From Monarcha castaneiventris obscurior (lineage: Eukaryota; Chordata; Aves; Passeriformes; Monarchidae), in the NCBI GenBank assembly GCA_026261815.1, contig JAMPIT010000174.1, positions 14,694,001-14,758,000 on the forward strand: 64,000 nt of DNA. Reading direction: 5' to 3'. The notes beneath the pieces were generated by a model. It worked only from the letters and a program-made list of their open reading frames with translations. It searched no databases and had not been told where the DNA came from. Positions 36,686-48,952 of this stretch are shown here, in pieces (position 1 is the first letter of the stretch; the number at the start of each line of letters is the position of its first letter). Made by a program: the position numbers and the translations under genes.

Positions 36686-37677
36686 TTACGCAGTCTCTTT
36701 CAGCAGTCCCAGTTTCCGGAGTGCCTCTCTCCTGGCTTCTTCAGTTGAGCCACGGCCGGAAAACTTCACTGTTATCCCTTGGGATCGAAATCCTGAAGGT
36801 CTAGGCAGCGAACCTGACCTCCTCCTCATGTCCAGGCTTACACCAGGTTGTTTATAATCATTACAACTCTTTTCTGTGTTCTGCTGTGCGCTGCTGACTT
36901 TGTTAGTGGCAAGAGCCACCTCTGGTTTGATTGTTACAGTTTTGCCCATAGGAAGGAAAGGGCTGGGCTCACTTTTCAAAACCTCATGGATGTTTTGATA
37001 TCCATTGGTAACAGCCTCTGCCCGCTTGGGCTGCACATCAAGCTGCTGAGTGCTTGGGGCATGGTCCACTTGATCCTGAGCTGGCTTTCCCTTAACTAGG
37101 CCAAGTTTTGCCAGGGCTTCATAGCGTGTTTGCTCCGAGGAGAGATCCCTTAAAGAAGAACTTCTGTTCCGTGACAAGAAATCGTTTTTGTGCAGCTTCT
37201 CCTCCAGTTCAGCTGCCAGAAGAGCTCCCCCATTGATGTTGGCCAGCACCTGAGCCCGCCGCTCCTGGACGTTAACCGCTGCTTTGGAAATGGTCTCGCT
37301 GAATTCCTTGCCACTGACATTTGTTATGTTGATGTTGCTTGGGAACCGGTGCAGTTTGGGGGCGGGGGCAGGAGGGTGCTTGGGTGCTGTGGAATAATCA
37401 CCGTTGGCTACCGGGGCCTTCTTCCTTTCGGAATTCCCTTCCTTGAGGGCCCCAGGGAAGCGCGCCCGGCTCTCTGCCTGCTGCTCAGAGATCTTCTGGG
37501 CCATGATGAGAGGAGTGGGGATGGAACGGAGCAACTTTGGGTGCTGCACCGGAGGAGGGGGAGGAGGAGGAAGAGGAAGTGTCTCTGACACTGTTGGTGG
37601 TGGTGCAGGGGGGTGTGGGGGAAGGTCAGCAAGTACAGCTGGCTGAGGGCTCTCGGCTCTCCGGGTAGTATCCAACA
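36686..37677 (-). CDS. PROSER2: PROSER2 last coding exon
   Basis: A 992-nt exon begins at gccttttag|TGTTGG and ends with TAA at 36686-36688. It encodes a proline-rich tract (genomic 37550-37621), a Ser/Lys-rich middle with FPSNINITNVSGKEFSETIS, then AELEEKLHKNDFLSRNRSSS, and a C-terminal basic segment. The open frame continues some bases upstream into the intron, but the acceptor and phase fix the start. Confidence 0.95.
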
Positions 37678-40600
37678 CTAAAAGGCAAAGCAGCAGAGAT
37701 GTCATTAAGTCTTCACACAGAGCAGAATGCAAAACCTTCTTTTAGCATCATTTCTCCCCTCCCCCTACCTTTCCAACTCAACCTCAGCCCACACAGCCTG
37801 AAGAAACTGTAACTGAACTCCCAGCAATGGCATCTCATAGGCAGTGCTACAATCAAATCACCACGTTTACAATGTGTCACTACCTCAGCCCTCTCTCTGC
37901 CTCTCACTCAAAGTCTGCGTGTTGCTCCACTGTGCTTCAATGGCTGCTCTTTCATAAGAGTTTTGCAGTTCTTATTTTTTATTAAAACAGCCAGGAGAGG
38001 ACACATTACATCCCACTGTGTGTACCAGCTGATAGATTCATTCTCCAAACAGAGAGAACACACTCTACAGGGTGACAAAAACAACGTGCTGTATGATATC
38101 TTGTCACAAACTCACTGATAGGATCGTGTGCCTTTCAGTCCCACACAAAGTAACACTGAAAACAATCTGCTGTCTTAAAACTCTTGGAGAAAACCTTAAG
38201 AAGTCTTAGAGAAAAGCAGAGTGTGAACAGGTTGGTGAATACTGTCTGCCTTGTTGCAATGACTGTGCACAACAGTGACAAGTCAGTCTCCAGGCAGAGG
38301 ACTGAGAGAGTAGACCAAAAGCTTCATCAGATGCACGACCCCCCCTGAGGGACAAGGAAAAATTAGAAAAAAAACTTACAGTAGCAGCAATAATCTCAAA
38401 AACCTCAAGGCAAATTAAAATCACAGTCCTTAGAGCTCCTGATGTGTAACAAATTTATCTTGAGGTAGTAAGGAAGGTACACAATTTTTTTAGCTGTTTC
38501 TAAGAAGAACTGGACTAGGTCAGGGCTTGATCAAAGGGAAAACCCACACTTGCAAGAAACACAACTACCTGGTTCTGTATCTCTGCTGGAAGGGCCTTCA
38601 TGGTCACTGCTCTCAGGTGTTGACTGCACTAAATCAATGATATCTTCAGTCTCTGAATGACTGGACACATTTTCTTCCGTCGACCTTGGGGACTGACAGT
38701 GGATGCCACTGTCACGTAGGGCCATCTCCTCCAAGTCATCTTCTAAGGCATCTATGGTTTCCTCAAAGAACATGAGAACATCCTGTTCTTCATGAGTTAA
38801 GTATTTCAAACTTTCATCATCCTATAGGGAAAAAAGAAAAAAAACCAGAAAGATTAACACCTTTCCAAAGAGACACTTAGATATCACAATGCTAGAGGAC
38901 AAAAAAAAAAAAAATTTAAAATAATCCAAAGAGCAGTAACTGGTACTACATCCTTCAGTTTAGCAAAGAAGTCTTCATTTGAGTTGTACAGAATAAATTG
39001 CTAAAAGATCATAAAAGCCATAAAAGCTACTAAAAAAAAAAAAAGGCAAAAAAAACCCCTGCACCCACTGGTGCCCTCGCAAGGGTTAGGATGGCTTCTT
39101 CTGGTTCCAAGCTGGGCTAAACTGTGTTCTGTGTCAGATGCAGGGACAAGGCTGGGGGAACAACATGGGAGGGAAAGGGTGCACTCAGGACAGTCCCAGA
39201 AACAGGTTGATTCCCTTTTTGGTCTAGTCCAAAGTGGGACTTGGCTTCTGAAAGCAAAGCTGGAGCTGAGAAGTGTCGCTACCACCACAAACTATAAATT
39301 ATACAGAGTTACATGACAGATTATAAAGAAGTAATAGTTAGGAGGGAGCAGTTTTCTAAAGATTTTACCTTTGAGTTACAGAAAGGAAAACCCAAGAATA
39401 AATATGAAGATATGCTCTGTAGCAGTATATTGCCTTAGGCTATTTTCTTCAGCAGGAAACAATCCTGTAGACCACAGAAGTGATAAATAATCACTTGGAT
39501 TATCCAGTCTTCATTTTCTCTGAGTCACTGCTCTTGATTAACTTGATTAACACATTATCACTATGAGAAGCTGTGCAGCAATACCTGAACTCTTTTCCCT
39601 CCACCCTGGGAAACACTCACTTTTCCAGAAGCTTGGAGATGACAAAGAATGATTAAGAAAGGTACTGCATTAAGACAATGGACACAGGAAAGACATTTCC
39701 CAAGAGAACTGTGTAAGGTCTGGAAAGTAAGTATATATTGTTGAAAAGCAAGGGAGCTTTTCCCTTTTCTGGATTGAATTTCTCCCCTGCCAAGCATATA
39801 CTGGAAACTTTGCTGTCAGTAACTTAACAAAAAGCACCAAGGACACCTCATTGCACGTGCAGACAGGGTAAAAAGGCTACTTCTCAGTGGAGGACTTGAA
39901 GAATTCAGGTAAATACATAAAGGTATGCAGTCCAAATATCCAAGAGGTAGCCATCTTCTTGCTAGGGCAGCACAACTTGCTTCAAACTCACCGTGCCTGT
40001 TCAGATCATCTTACATTAGATTAGACTAAAAAAACCCGTGTGCAGCTCTACCTGTTAACTCCTTGCACAAACAAAGCTTTTATCCCCATTCTCAGCATTA
40101 AAAATAAGAACAACATAGCTCTGTAGAAAGTAATGCCTATAGATTAAGAAATATAATGTGCTGCATTGTACACAGTGGCAGTTGGTCTCCAAGCACCCAG
40201 AACATTACCCAGATGAGAAATGAAATGCTTTGGGGCTCTTAGCTGCCTTCTCCTGTGTGGCCAATAGAACATTTGGTGGGTGGGAAAGATGTACAGAGGT
40301 GTGGTTATTTCTAACTTAGTCTTACTATCCACAGTGTCCTGTCAGAATAAGGAACTTATTCCAGCTTGTAGAAAAACTGCTACAAAGGCTGAAATTTGAA
40401 TGCCATTTGCCACTGCCTCTTTAAAAGATGAACTTCAAAGGCTGACGTATTCCACAGCTCACACCCACCACATGTCAGTTTTCAAAGGCCAAGGAAAGTT
40501 TTACAGCTGCACTTGAAAAGCAAGAGACAGACAAGCCTTCCTTTTTTTGGTTTTTGGGTTTTTTTTGGTCCTTTTTTTCCTTCTTTTTTTCCCTTAATGG

Positions 40601-43600
40601 ATGTTACAATCTCCTTCCTTCCCCACCCAAATACTCATAGGGCTGCTATGTCTAGTAGGCGAGAGAATGACAGGAAAGGAACCCTTGTTAGGTAGCCCTG
40701 AGCTGGAACTGAACAGGACTCCAAGAACCTTTTGTAGAGGGTGAGCTCATTGCAAGAGCCAGACTTACACAAGCAAAGGAAAAGAAGAGGGGGTTGTGTT
40801 TAAGAAGTTCATAGTGGCAACAAATCCAGAGTGTGGTATAGGAATTACTGCACCACACTGTGCACCTAAAAAAATTGCTCCCACCTGAACTTGTTTAATC
40901 AAGAGCTGAGAAAAGAAAAAAGCAAGGAAGCAAAGACTTCCAGAAGCATTTCCTTCCATCCTTTTTCTGTGCTGTAAGACTGAGCATTTTTCCATGCCAG
41001 GTAAGATTTGCAGGAGAGCTTTGCCTGATTTAAGCATCCCTCATGGACCTTGCTGAAATGAGCAGTGTCCCTTTAGGTGAAGGATCTAAATTGAGTAATC
41101 ATCCCCTTGTAAACACTTTTGTTATAAATGGCATACCAAGATGTGAAAGGCCAACCTCATTTCTGTTAGCACTTTGATCTGTTTCTCATGCAGTTTCCCT
41201 TCACGATGATCAATATCACATTTCATCAGGAAAAACAAAACAAACAAACAAACAAAAAACCCCTACAAAAAACCCCCAAACCCAACATCTCTGGAGAACA
41301 GGCAGTGTTAGGTCAGGGCACGGTACTGCGATGCAAGGCATCCATCCAGTCTGGATAGAAACTCCCTCAGGCAAGGCATGTTTCAGTTTGCCAGCCAAGG
41401 AAACAATCTCATTTTAGACACACAGTCACAGTGGAAAAAAAACCTACTCAGGCTGGTCAAACCAAAGGAGCTCAGAGATGTGAAGCAAGCAGTGACTTGC
41501 TTTATTCCCACCTGTATTACCTGTATTATAGTAAAGCCTTCAGAAAGATGGGAGGAATTTTTGTAACTTAACAGGTACCAGTTTTAACTAAGTTACCAAG
41601 TCTATTTGCAATTAGTTCATTTTCCATATATTCCAAGTACTGGAACAGTTCATATTCTTTCCAGGCTGGTTTTCCAGGCCTCCTTTCTTCTTGATGAATC
41701 TGTGTTTTTTAATAGTCAAAGAAAAGTCTTTTCAGCCACTTGAGTTATTCACCTCAAAGTTTCCATCTACTCCCTACTCTTGATACACAAACACACCTCC
41801 CTAACCTAAATCTCACATACACCTAACACTGCAAACTTTAAAACTACTGTTTTACTTACTAAAAAGACAGCCTGAATTTGAAACTTGATAACTGTGCCTC
41901 AGCTTAAAACTACATTAAATTAGGAGGATTAAAAAGACTGTTTGGACCGAAGAAATTTGGGATGCAAACAGCTGAAATAGCTGAGTATGCTCAGCTGGCA
42001 TTAATATTTTAGATCTCTGTGCAGTCAAATATTTCCTGCTTATGCCAAACAGGAAAGAGTCTGTTATAACAGTGTTTGGTATAAAAGAGGTGGAAAAAAA
42101 GAAATAAGAGAAAGAAAAGAAGAATAGAATCTGTTTCATAGAAAAGATTCCTTTCCTATCTGTTTAAAACAATGACTTAATATCCAGAGGCCCACAATTT
42201 TTCATATACATCTTAAGAAATTTTGAACATCACATCCAGGTCTAAAATCCTAAGACCAGCACAGCTTTGACAGAAACAGACCAGCACAGGAAATCCCAAG
42301 ACATCTGCAGTGCTTAAAAAAAAAAAAAAAATCTTCTAAAAACTGCTAAGGAACCAAACCTCAATTAGCAAAATACCAGGAGAAAGCCAGATTCAACTGA
42401 TTTATCAATCACTTGATAGTGACAAAGAATTAATAGTCACAATTCCATGGGAGAGAAGTGACTGGATGCTTCTCAAAAGAACCATGAAGGGAGCAAACTA
42501 TTCTAATATGAAGTACAAAGGCCAGTGCAGCACCACTTGGGCCACAGTCTGTTAATAACAAGGCAGTTCTACTTGTTAGAAGGGGTGAAAAGGAAAGCCC
42601 TACATGCAGGAACTGTATCAGAACAGGTATAAAAGCTTTAGCACAGAAGAAGTCAAGTACTTCTGACAAGATTTACAGAAAAAGGAAACAGAATGGATTG
42701 TACTGCTGTGTTACTGAAGCTGAAAGCAAGTGAATTACAGCTAAGAACAGGAACTACTACACAGCATCAGACCAAAAAGCCCATTTAGCTGAGTAGCCTT
42801 CAGCAACTATGAACACACAGGACAAGGGAGAGAGGCTGGGGGGGTGTTGCTGTATACTGGATGGATACATCTTTTTCTCCCCTAAATCCTTCCAGTTCCC
42901 AGCAACACATGGCTTAAGGACTTCCCAGATGCATCTGCGTATTTAATAGCCCTTAATGAGCTTTTCTAGCATGAATTCATCTTATTGTTTGAGCCATGGA
43001 AATGACTGGCATTCACTGCATTCTGTGGCAGGGAGTTCCAGAGTGTAATTGTGTGCTGTGTCAAAAAGTGCTTCCTCTACAACCCACTATCTGATGGTTT
43101 TGATAATACCATTTCATTTGGTGAAGAAGACTATAATATTGAGTGTTGTTTTCTTCAGTTTATGAGCATAATTGTACCCGTGTGCTTCATAATAGGTAGC
43201 AAAGCATATAATCAATAGGTCCTAAGTGACGAAACAAATTATCTACAAGTACTTAAAAGATAAACTAGACGAGCTAAAGTCATAAACTGACTAAATTACT
43301 CCTAACCTACTTTTAAAGAAAGCAAGCTGAATATCTACTTAAACCCTGAAGGCATCTCTTTGATAAACAAAATTAGGCTGATCAGCTCATAGAAATTAAA
43401 GGGAAAAAGAAATTGTGTTAGAACAACATTGAGAAAATTGAGTATACATTTCAGGCAAAAGCCACTAAATAGTTTTCATAAAAAATCAAGTATGTTCACA
43501 CAAAGCTCATTTCTCATGAGAGGGTCGTTGACTTGACCAATAGGTGCAAGCACAAGACGTCACATACCTTGATTTGAAGCCTTTATGACATGGCCCCCAA

Positions 43601-46600
43601 AAATGCACTCACAGATGAACTAAAAAATGATGCTGAGATGAAGTTACTGCAAGCTACCTGCACAATCTGTGATTCTGTCAGTTTAAGTGCCATAAAGAGG
43701 GAACAAAATTTGCTATTCAGGGATGCAGATCTCATTCTGGGATATATTAACCAGGGTGATGACATGACAGCACATCCTCACTCGGAACACAGAGTTCAGA
43801 TTCAGTTGCTGAACTTTGGAAAGGATGCAGCCAAGCTGGACAGGGTCCAGAACAACACACAGAGTGCTGTGAGTTTAGCTGCACAGGAAGGCTCAAATAA
43901 TGGAGCATGTTATATTTAAAACAGGAGAGAATGAAAGGGTGGTGGGCAGATGCAGCCTTGTGTATATTTCAATAGATAGGAAGTTGACTACCCATATAAT
44001 CACAACAAATCTTCTCTACATGCACTGAAGGTGAGACAGAAGTTGGCTTTCACATTACAGAAACTCTAAGTATTCCGTGAAAAGTAATGGAGCACACAAA
44101 GAAAACACACTGGAAGTTCAGGAACGCTTATCAGTATGGTTTAAAGAGCAGACTTGCCCACCTGCTGGAAAAATCTATCTACCAGATCCTGCTTTGATGC
44201 AGAATAATGCAGTTTGTGCACAGAGCCCAAACTGCCTTCAGGATCTATATTCTCACTAGCACATTTTACAGCAAGATCATTCCTAGCTAGGAGTCAGGCT
44301 CTTATTTTTCCGAGGCATTTGCTTCCAGGTCATACTAACATCAGTTTAAAGCAGATGAAGCTTAGCATAGCTCTCTCCACACCCTGTACTGAATGGCTTC
44401 CACCTGCCCCAAGGCAGCTGTATCCATACAAACCAAACAGCTAAAAATTCTTCTCATTTTTCGTGTGTTGTTATTTGGCAAATCCTTGGACAGAGTGAAA
44501 GGTCTTTTAGCACAGTAAAGCCTGTGGAGTATCAGTGTCAAGGGGGAAAAACACATTAGTTTTATGAAGGGAGTCTTTCTCAGGACTTTCCCTTGAATAT
44601 ACCTGAAATTCAACTCACATCACAAGACTCATTCAAACTGTGAGGAAAAAATGTGGCAGTGGGCTAACAGATGTGTGATCTGTCCTTTTCCAGAACCCCC
44701 AAATCTACACTGGAATCCCAGTGGATTCTCATCAGAGAGGTTGGGGTAAAGAGATACAAGCATGGTGCACTTAGAATGCCAGGTCTGTTATATCTGAATT
44801 ATCTGTACTGATCCAAAAAGGATAAGGATCATAATAATGAATTTTTAGGCTATGAGAGATACCATAACTACAAAACAACCAGGTAACCCCTGAGTTAAAT
44901 GGCTGAGTGTGTACTGAGCTGGCTCAGACTACTCACAGCATACTTGCTCCTCATGTCTATGTAACCAATGTTCAGAACGTCACCTGTACTATACAAGGGA
45001 TCCAGGAGTGACAAATCATCTTTAGTGACTGGCTATCAAGTCTTGTTAGAGCCAGAGAGAAAGCTTGTTCGAAAAAATAACAATCAGAACAAGCAAAATC
45101 TCTTTTTTAGAGTCATGGCCTCTCCCAATTTAAGCCCTCTGATTCGTGATCAAATGAAATAGTCACTTGAACAAATTCTGGAGGTCACCAATGCCACAAG
45201 AAGAGTGGTGGTGAACTGTGGTATTAACTAAGGATGTGTCTGATCCAAAGGCAAAAAATAAAATAAAAACCACTGTGTGATCCACCAAGAATAACAAGAA
45301 CTCACTATCCCTCAAAGCTATTACTCACTGAGACATGTTCAGATACAGATGGTAAAGTACTGAAGTTACAGCAACAGATCCAAGGCACTGACCTAGCTTA
45401 TTATCAGTGCAGCTCCAATTAGCACAGCTCACTTCAGGTACAACCAGCACCTCTGCCATGCTTCTCACAGGTAGCACGATTGTCCTAGCACATTATTCAC
45501 ACATAGAAACTAAAGCAGTTATTCATGGCTGAGAACAGATACCCAGTCCAATTACCAGAGAGAAGCACTGAAAGAAGGATTGGCTTTAAGAAGCTGGTCT
45601 GTGCCTATTCAGTCAGTGGAACAAGACAAATTGCTTCAAAAAAACCCCAAGACCTAGTTTTATCTTTGAATTAAGTGTCCTTAAATTGCCACAACTGTAT
45701 TTCATGGCAAGTTAATTCTTATACCACATGCCAGGGAGTGTCATTCCAGACTGGGTTTTGGAAGCTAGAATTGCCAAGAACAGTGTTTTTGTTTGCCCTT
45801 GGGTAAGTGCAACTGATTCCATGCATCGAGAAAAGAACTTTTCTCAAGTAGATGTATGGATACCTCTCTTTAACAAAGAAACCAAAATATATGTGCAAAT
45901 TCATGTCCTCATATGTAACAGTTTTTATGGTCACAAACATTCATGTGAGATGAAAATAGCAAGGCATACATTCCTCCCATCTCAACTCAGCCTGCTGTGA
46001 TAGATTTGGCAGCATAAATCCAGACCTGAATATCTATCATTTCTATGGAAGTTCTCCTAAAAATCAAGGCAGCACCTTGCTTTCCATTAAAAAAAAAATC
46101 TGACTTGAAGGCCTACAGTTGTCAAAGATTAACTGAAAGCACCATTGTGTAGGTACGAGAAGCTGAGGAATCTGGCAAAATTAAACCGAAGTGACAACAG
46201 CTGACTGGGAAGGATCCCACATACAGAATTTTAAGGCTTTTTTAGCACGTGGCAATTGATGTCCATCTCCTAGTCATTCCTAAACTGACAACCAGTTCCC
46301 CAGCAACCAATGCCAGCACAGACACACAGGATGCAGGACCAGCCAGAAGTCAGCCAAACCAGCTGTGAGCAGTCAGCGAAGGCTGAAGCCAATCCACTTG
46401 TTTGTCCCTATTATCACAACCCTGGTTTTGTTTGAATTCCATAGATGCAATACAAAGGTTATATTTAGTGACTAATGCAGTTTGACACTGAGAAGATTAA
46501 GAGCCTGGCTTTTTACAACCAGATAGGAAGAAATTTGCAGCAGTGCAGGCCTGTCGTAAGAAGCACTGTTACACTTCTTTTGTTTGCAAGGCCATTACAA

Positions 46601-48918
46601 AAACCCAAAGAAATCAAAGCCAACCCTGACCTTCCTTTCCATGTCTCTAGGTGAGCAGACCCAGGAAAGGGATAAATGAAGAGGCAGTTAAGTCTTTAGT
46701 TGCTTCTGTTTTGGGGCTATGAAGGTGCAGTGTGCCTGAAAACAGATCCCCTCCTTTCTCAGAATTGGTATAATAAGAAATTCTTTGTCTAAACAAAGTT
46801 GCCTATTCCTTTCTTCTCATTAGGCCATCAAAGCTTCTGCATCTTCTGAACTTTTATAATAAAACTACTGAAGCAAGAAGATGAAGTCTCTAGGAGCATG
46901 TTCTAGCAATCAGGCAGAATTTCCTTCATGTTCAGTTTAACACAGACCCCTTCTCAAATTCAGAAACTGAAATTATGCCTGTATTGAGAAGAGTTTATAT
47001 TGTCCAACCTGTTACTCCACACACACACGAGCTGTCAGCCTTATTGGACATGCCACCTACTACACTGCTAGAAGAAAAATCATGGAAAGGGATCTGTGGC
47101 ATCACAGTTAAAACTTGTTGGTACACACTTCACTGTCTTCATGCACAAACTCTAACAAGACAAATGAAAGGCTCTGTGAACTGCTAACTTGCAGGTCTGA
47201 TGGGAATTGCCTAAGCCTGCAGCCAATTTTTATTTCATCTATAAATTACTGCATTACAGAGTAGGAAAGGATTTTAATTCTAGCTGATGCATCATCATAT
47301 GGGTTATCACAAGGCAGGATCTAGTTGGACTAAGGGAATCTACACCATTTTCTGACACAGCAGACCCAGGATAAGACTGTACAAACATACTGATTTATAC
47401 ATAGCTTTGTTATTCAACACTGTTTTTTTTCAAATGTCTAGTCTCATGCCTGCTACTGCAGCTAAGAATAAAACCCAAAGGAACATGATTGACTACTACT
47501 GTGATAACCTGGGAAACTAGTGGTAATGAGCAAAAGTAACTTGCAATTCTGTTTAAAATTAGGTTGTAATTCTCTAGAAGTACTGCTTCTTCCACCGTAA
47601 GTCTCTAAATTTCAAGCAGCTTTCATAAAATAAACAATATACACTAACTTCCTGAGTCCAAATGGTGTACTCAACCTCCTCCCAATCCTTCACAACCTTT
47701 TTCTAGAACAGAACAGAAACAGTTAAGGAACTGAATTTCATAATACTTGTTTTGTGTTTTAACTAGCAACACAAGCTGAAGGATACAGCATCATCAGTAC
47801 AGTAAGTATTTTCAGCAGAAACAAAAAAAAGGGAACAGCTTTAAAATTGCCTCCAGGTGTCAGAAAGCTCAGAAAGTAGCACAAAAGCACGAGTGTGTCT
47901 GAGGTATACAGATAAATACAGGTTTTGCCACTTACTCTTTCACAGAAAACTACCACATTAAAAAGGAGACTATCAGGGAGGGCAGAAGGAAAGAGACAGA
48001 AAGCCTAATTCCATGTTTAAGGCAAGACAGAGATTTAGATTTTCACTTAGGGCAAACATGTTTACCAGAGTGCTCTTTCCTCAATTAAAAATGGATGCTT
48101 TTCAAATGGTCGTGATGATAAAAAAATATGGAAGGAACCATACCTGCTTTCTAGGCTTAGTCTATCACAGTACAAACAGTACTGTTGAGTTCACTGCCTG
48201 ATTCACCCTGCTAATTGGGAAAAATGCAGAAGTGCATCCTACTCCCTCAGTTACTCACTCACGATTTAAATGGCCACACACTTATACTCACTAATGCGAG
48301 GATGGCTTTGTTTATGGTGACATATTTGTTACTCATCTAATTAAGGTGGAATAAGCTGAGACCTTTATTCAGGAGTGTCAACAAAGAGATTAAGCAAAAA
48401 GCAGTGTGTAGAACAACCACTATCCTTAAATTCCTTCATGAGCTATTTAAAAAAGCAAGGGCAGAGCAGCCCTTACTGCCATTCCTGGTTCTTTGGGAGG
48501 AAGGGCTGGAGAGTAGCACTCTCCAAGCTCTCAGAGACAATCAGACCAGAATAACAAGCTGTTGTACCAAAGCTGAGAAGTTATTTCTGGCCTTTGAGTT
48601 TAGCAACCGAGACAACACCAGCAACCACTTAGGATTAGAAATGCAAAAATCAATCTTAATAAAACAAAAATCGTGTGATGTGGACAGAGCTATTAATGTA
48701 ATCTGTATCACTAAGCACAAGGCTCATTAAACACTTACCAAGGCAAGATTTCTGCACCTAGCTTGGCTGCCACGATTCTCCACGCTGCCAGCCCTCTCCA
48801 TGCTCCCATGCACGTGCTCTGGAGAGATTTCAGATGCCATTTCAGGAGAATCTGCCAGGAGATTCCTAGGCATCACACCTTCTTGACTGATTGATCCCGA
48901 TGCAGCACAGAATGCCAT
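36686..48918 (-). CDS. PROSER2: PROSER2, proline- and serine-rich protein 2 (complete coding region)
   Basis: The coding exons on the minus strand are 48739..48918, 38569..38821 and 36686..37677, all with GT-AG sites and one continuous frame: 474 residues plus a stop. I identified it by the conserved DDESLKYLTHEEQDVLMFFE block at residue 61, and the C-terminal segments GFRSQGITVKFSGRGST and REALRKLGLLKE. Other features are a proline-rich tract (about 164-187, with seven consecutive Pro) and two EALxKLGL motifs (about 331-338 and 462-469). No catalytic domain or membrane segment is visible. The function is poorly known; the low-complexity, charged make-up suggests a soluble scaffold-like protein. 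The first ATG (48918) adds 15 residues relative to a second in-frame ATG at 48873. The second aligns better with my recollection of the human N-terminus, so the start is unsettled. Confidence 0.93.
36698..36730 (-). other. PROSER2: PROSER2 EALxKLGL motif, C-terminal copy
   Basis: It encodes REALRKLGLLK, two residues before the end of the protein. It matches YEALAKLGLVK encoded at 37091-37123, about 130 residues upstream. The repeated motif suggests a short linear binding element; its partner is unknown. Confidence 0.7.
38569..38821 (-). CDS. PROSER2: PROSER2 second coding exon
   Basis: A 253-nt exon runs from cctatag|GATGAT to GAACCAG|gtagtt. It encodes DDESLKYLTHEEQDVLMFFE, an acidic helix-like segment, then SETEDIIDLVQSTPESSDHE. 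It is the most conserved part of the protein. It ends one base into a Val codon completed by TG at 37677. Confidence 0.95.
41228..41260 (+). repeat. (CAAA)n-like simple repeat
   Basis: Short tandem aaacaaacaaac tract followed by A- and C-rich low-complexity sequence to about 41283. It is intronic, with no sign of function. Confidence 0.75.
42760..43110 (+). repeat. Old diverged amniote interspersed repeat
   Basis: The order of phrases 'agcatcagaccaaaaagccc', 'gtggcagggagttccagagt' and 'tgtcaaaaagtgcttcctct' resembles an ancient repeat common in turtle and crocodile genomes ('ggtcagaccaaaggtccatc' ... 'ggcaaggagttccacag' ... 'gtgtgaagaagtacttcct'). I recall that element as CR1/L3-like but am not certain of its class. 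The copy is heavily diverged and the boundaries are approximate. Confidence 0.5.
48739..48918 (-). CDS. PROSER2: PROSER2 first coding exon
   Basis: Coding part of an exon spanning 48739-48954, from ctgtttccag|ACATG to GCCTTG|gtaagt. It encodes MAFCAASGSISQEGV, then an in-frame MPRNLLADSPE, ending RCRNLAL. It joins in phase 0 to DDESLKY. The Ser/Arg-rich end matches the family layout, but the sequence is loosely conserved, so its identity rests mainly on splice phase and position. Confidence 0.85.
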
Positions 48919-48925
48919 CAGTGTG

Positions 48926-48952
48926 TTACGTGGGGCTGCTTGCTTTCTTCAT
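48926..48952 (-). promoter_or_regulatory. PROSER2: Upstream ORF in PROSER2 5'UTR
   Basis: ATG AAG AAA ... ACG TAA, an 8-codon uORF plus stop, begins two bases after the exon acceptor and ends 7 bases before the first main-frame ATG. Such spacing could reduce initiation at 48918 and favour the in-frame ATG at 48873. Function is inferred only. Confidence 0.55.

Larger units (their letters stand above)
38822..48738 (-). other. PROSER2: PROSER2 intron, 9.9 kb
   Basis: It separates the two N-terminal coding exons. It contains a T-rich block (40538-40596), a CAAA-type simple repeat (41228-41260) and an old diverged repeat (42760-43110). Open frames such as 43590-43919 (+) show no family resemblance. 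No further PROSER2 exon was recognised, and the flanking exons join in phase without one. Confidence 0.8.

Noticed and set aside
43590..43919. 109-codon plus-strand frame MAPKNALTDELKND... within a PROSER2 intron
   Set aside because: No recognisable domain, no splice or promoter context, and it is antisense inside an intron. It is consistent with a chance frame.
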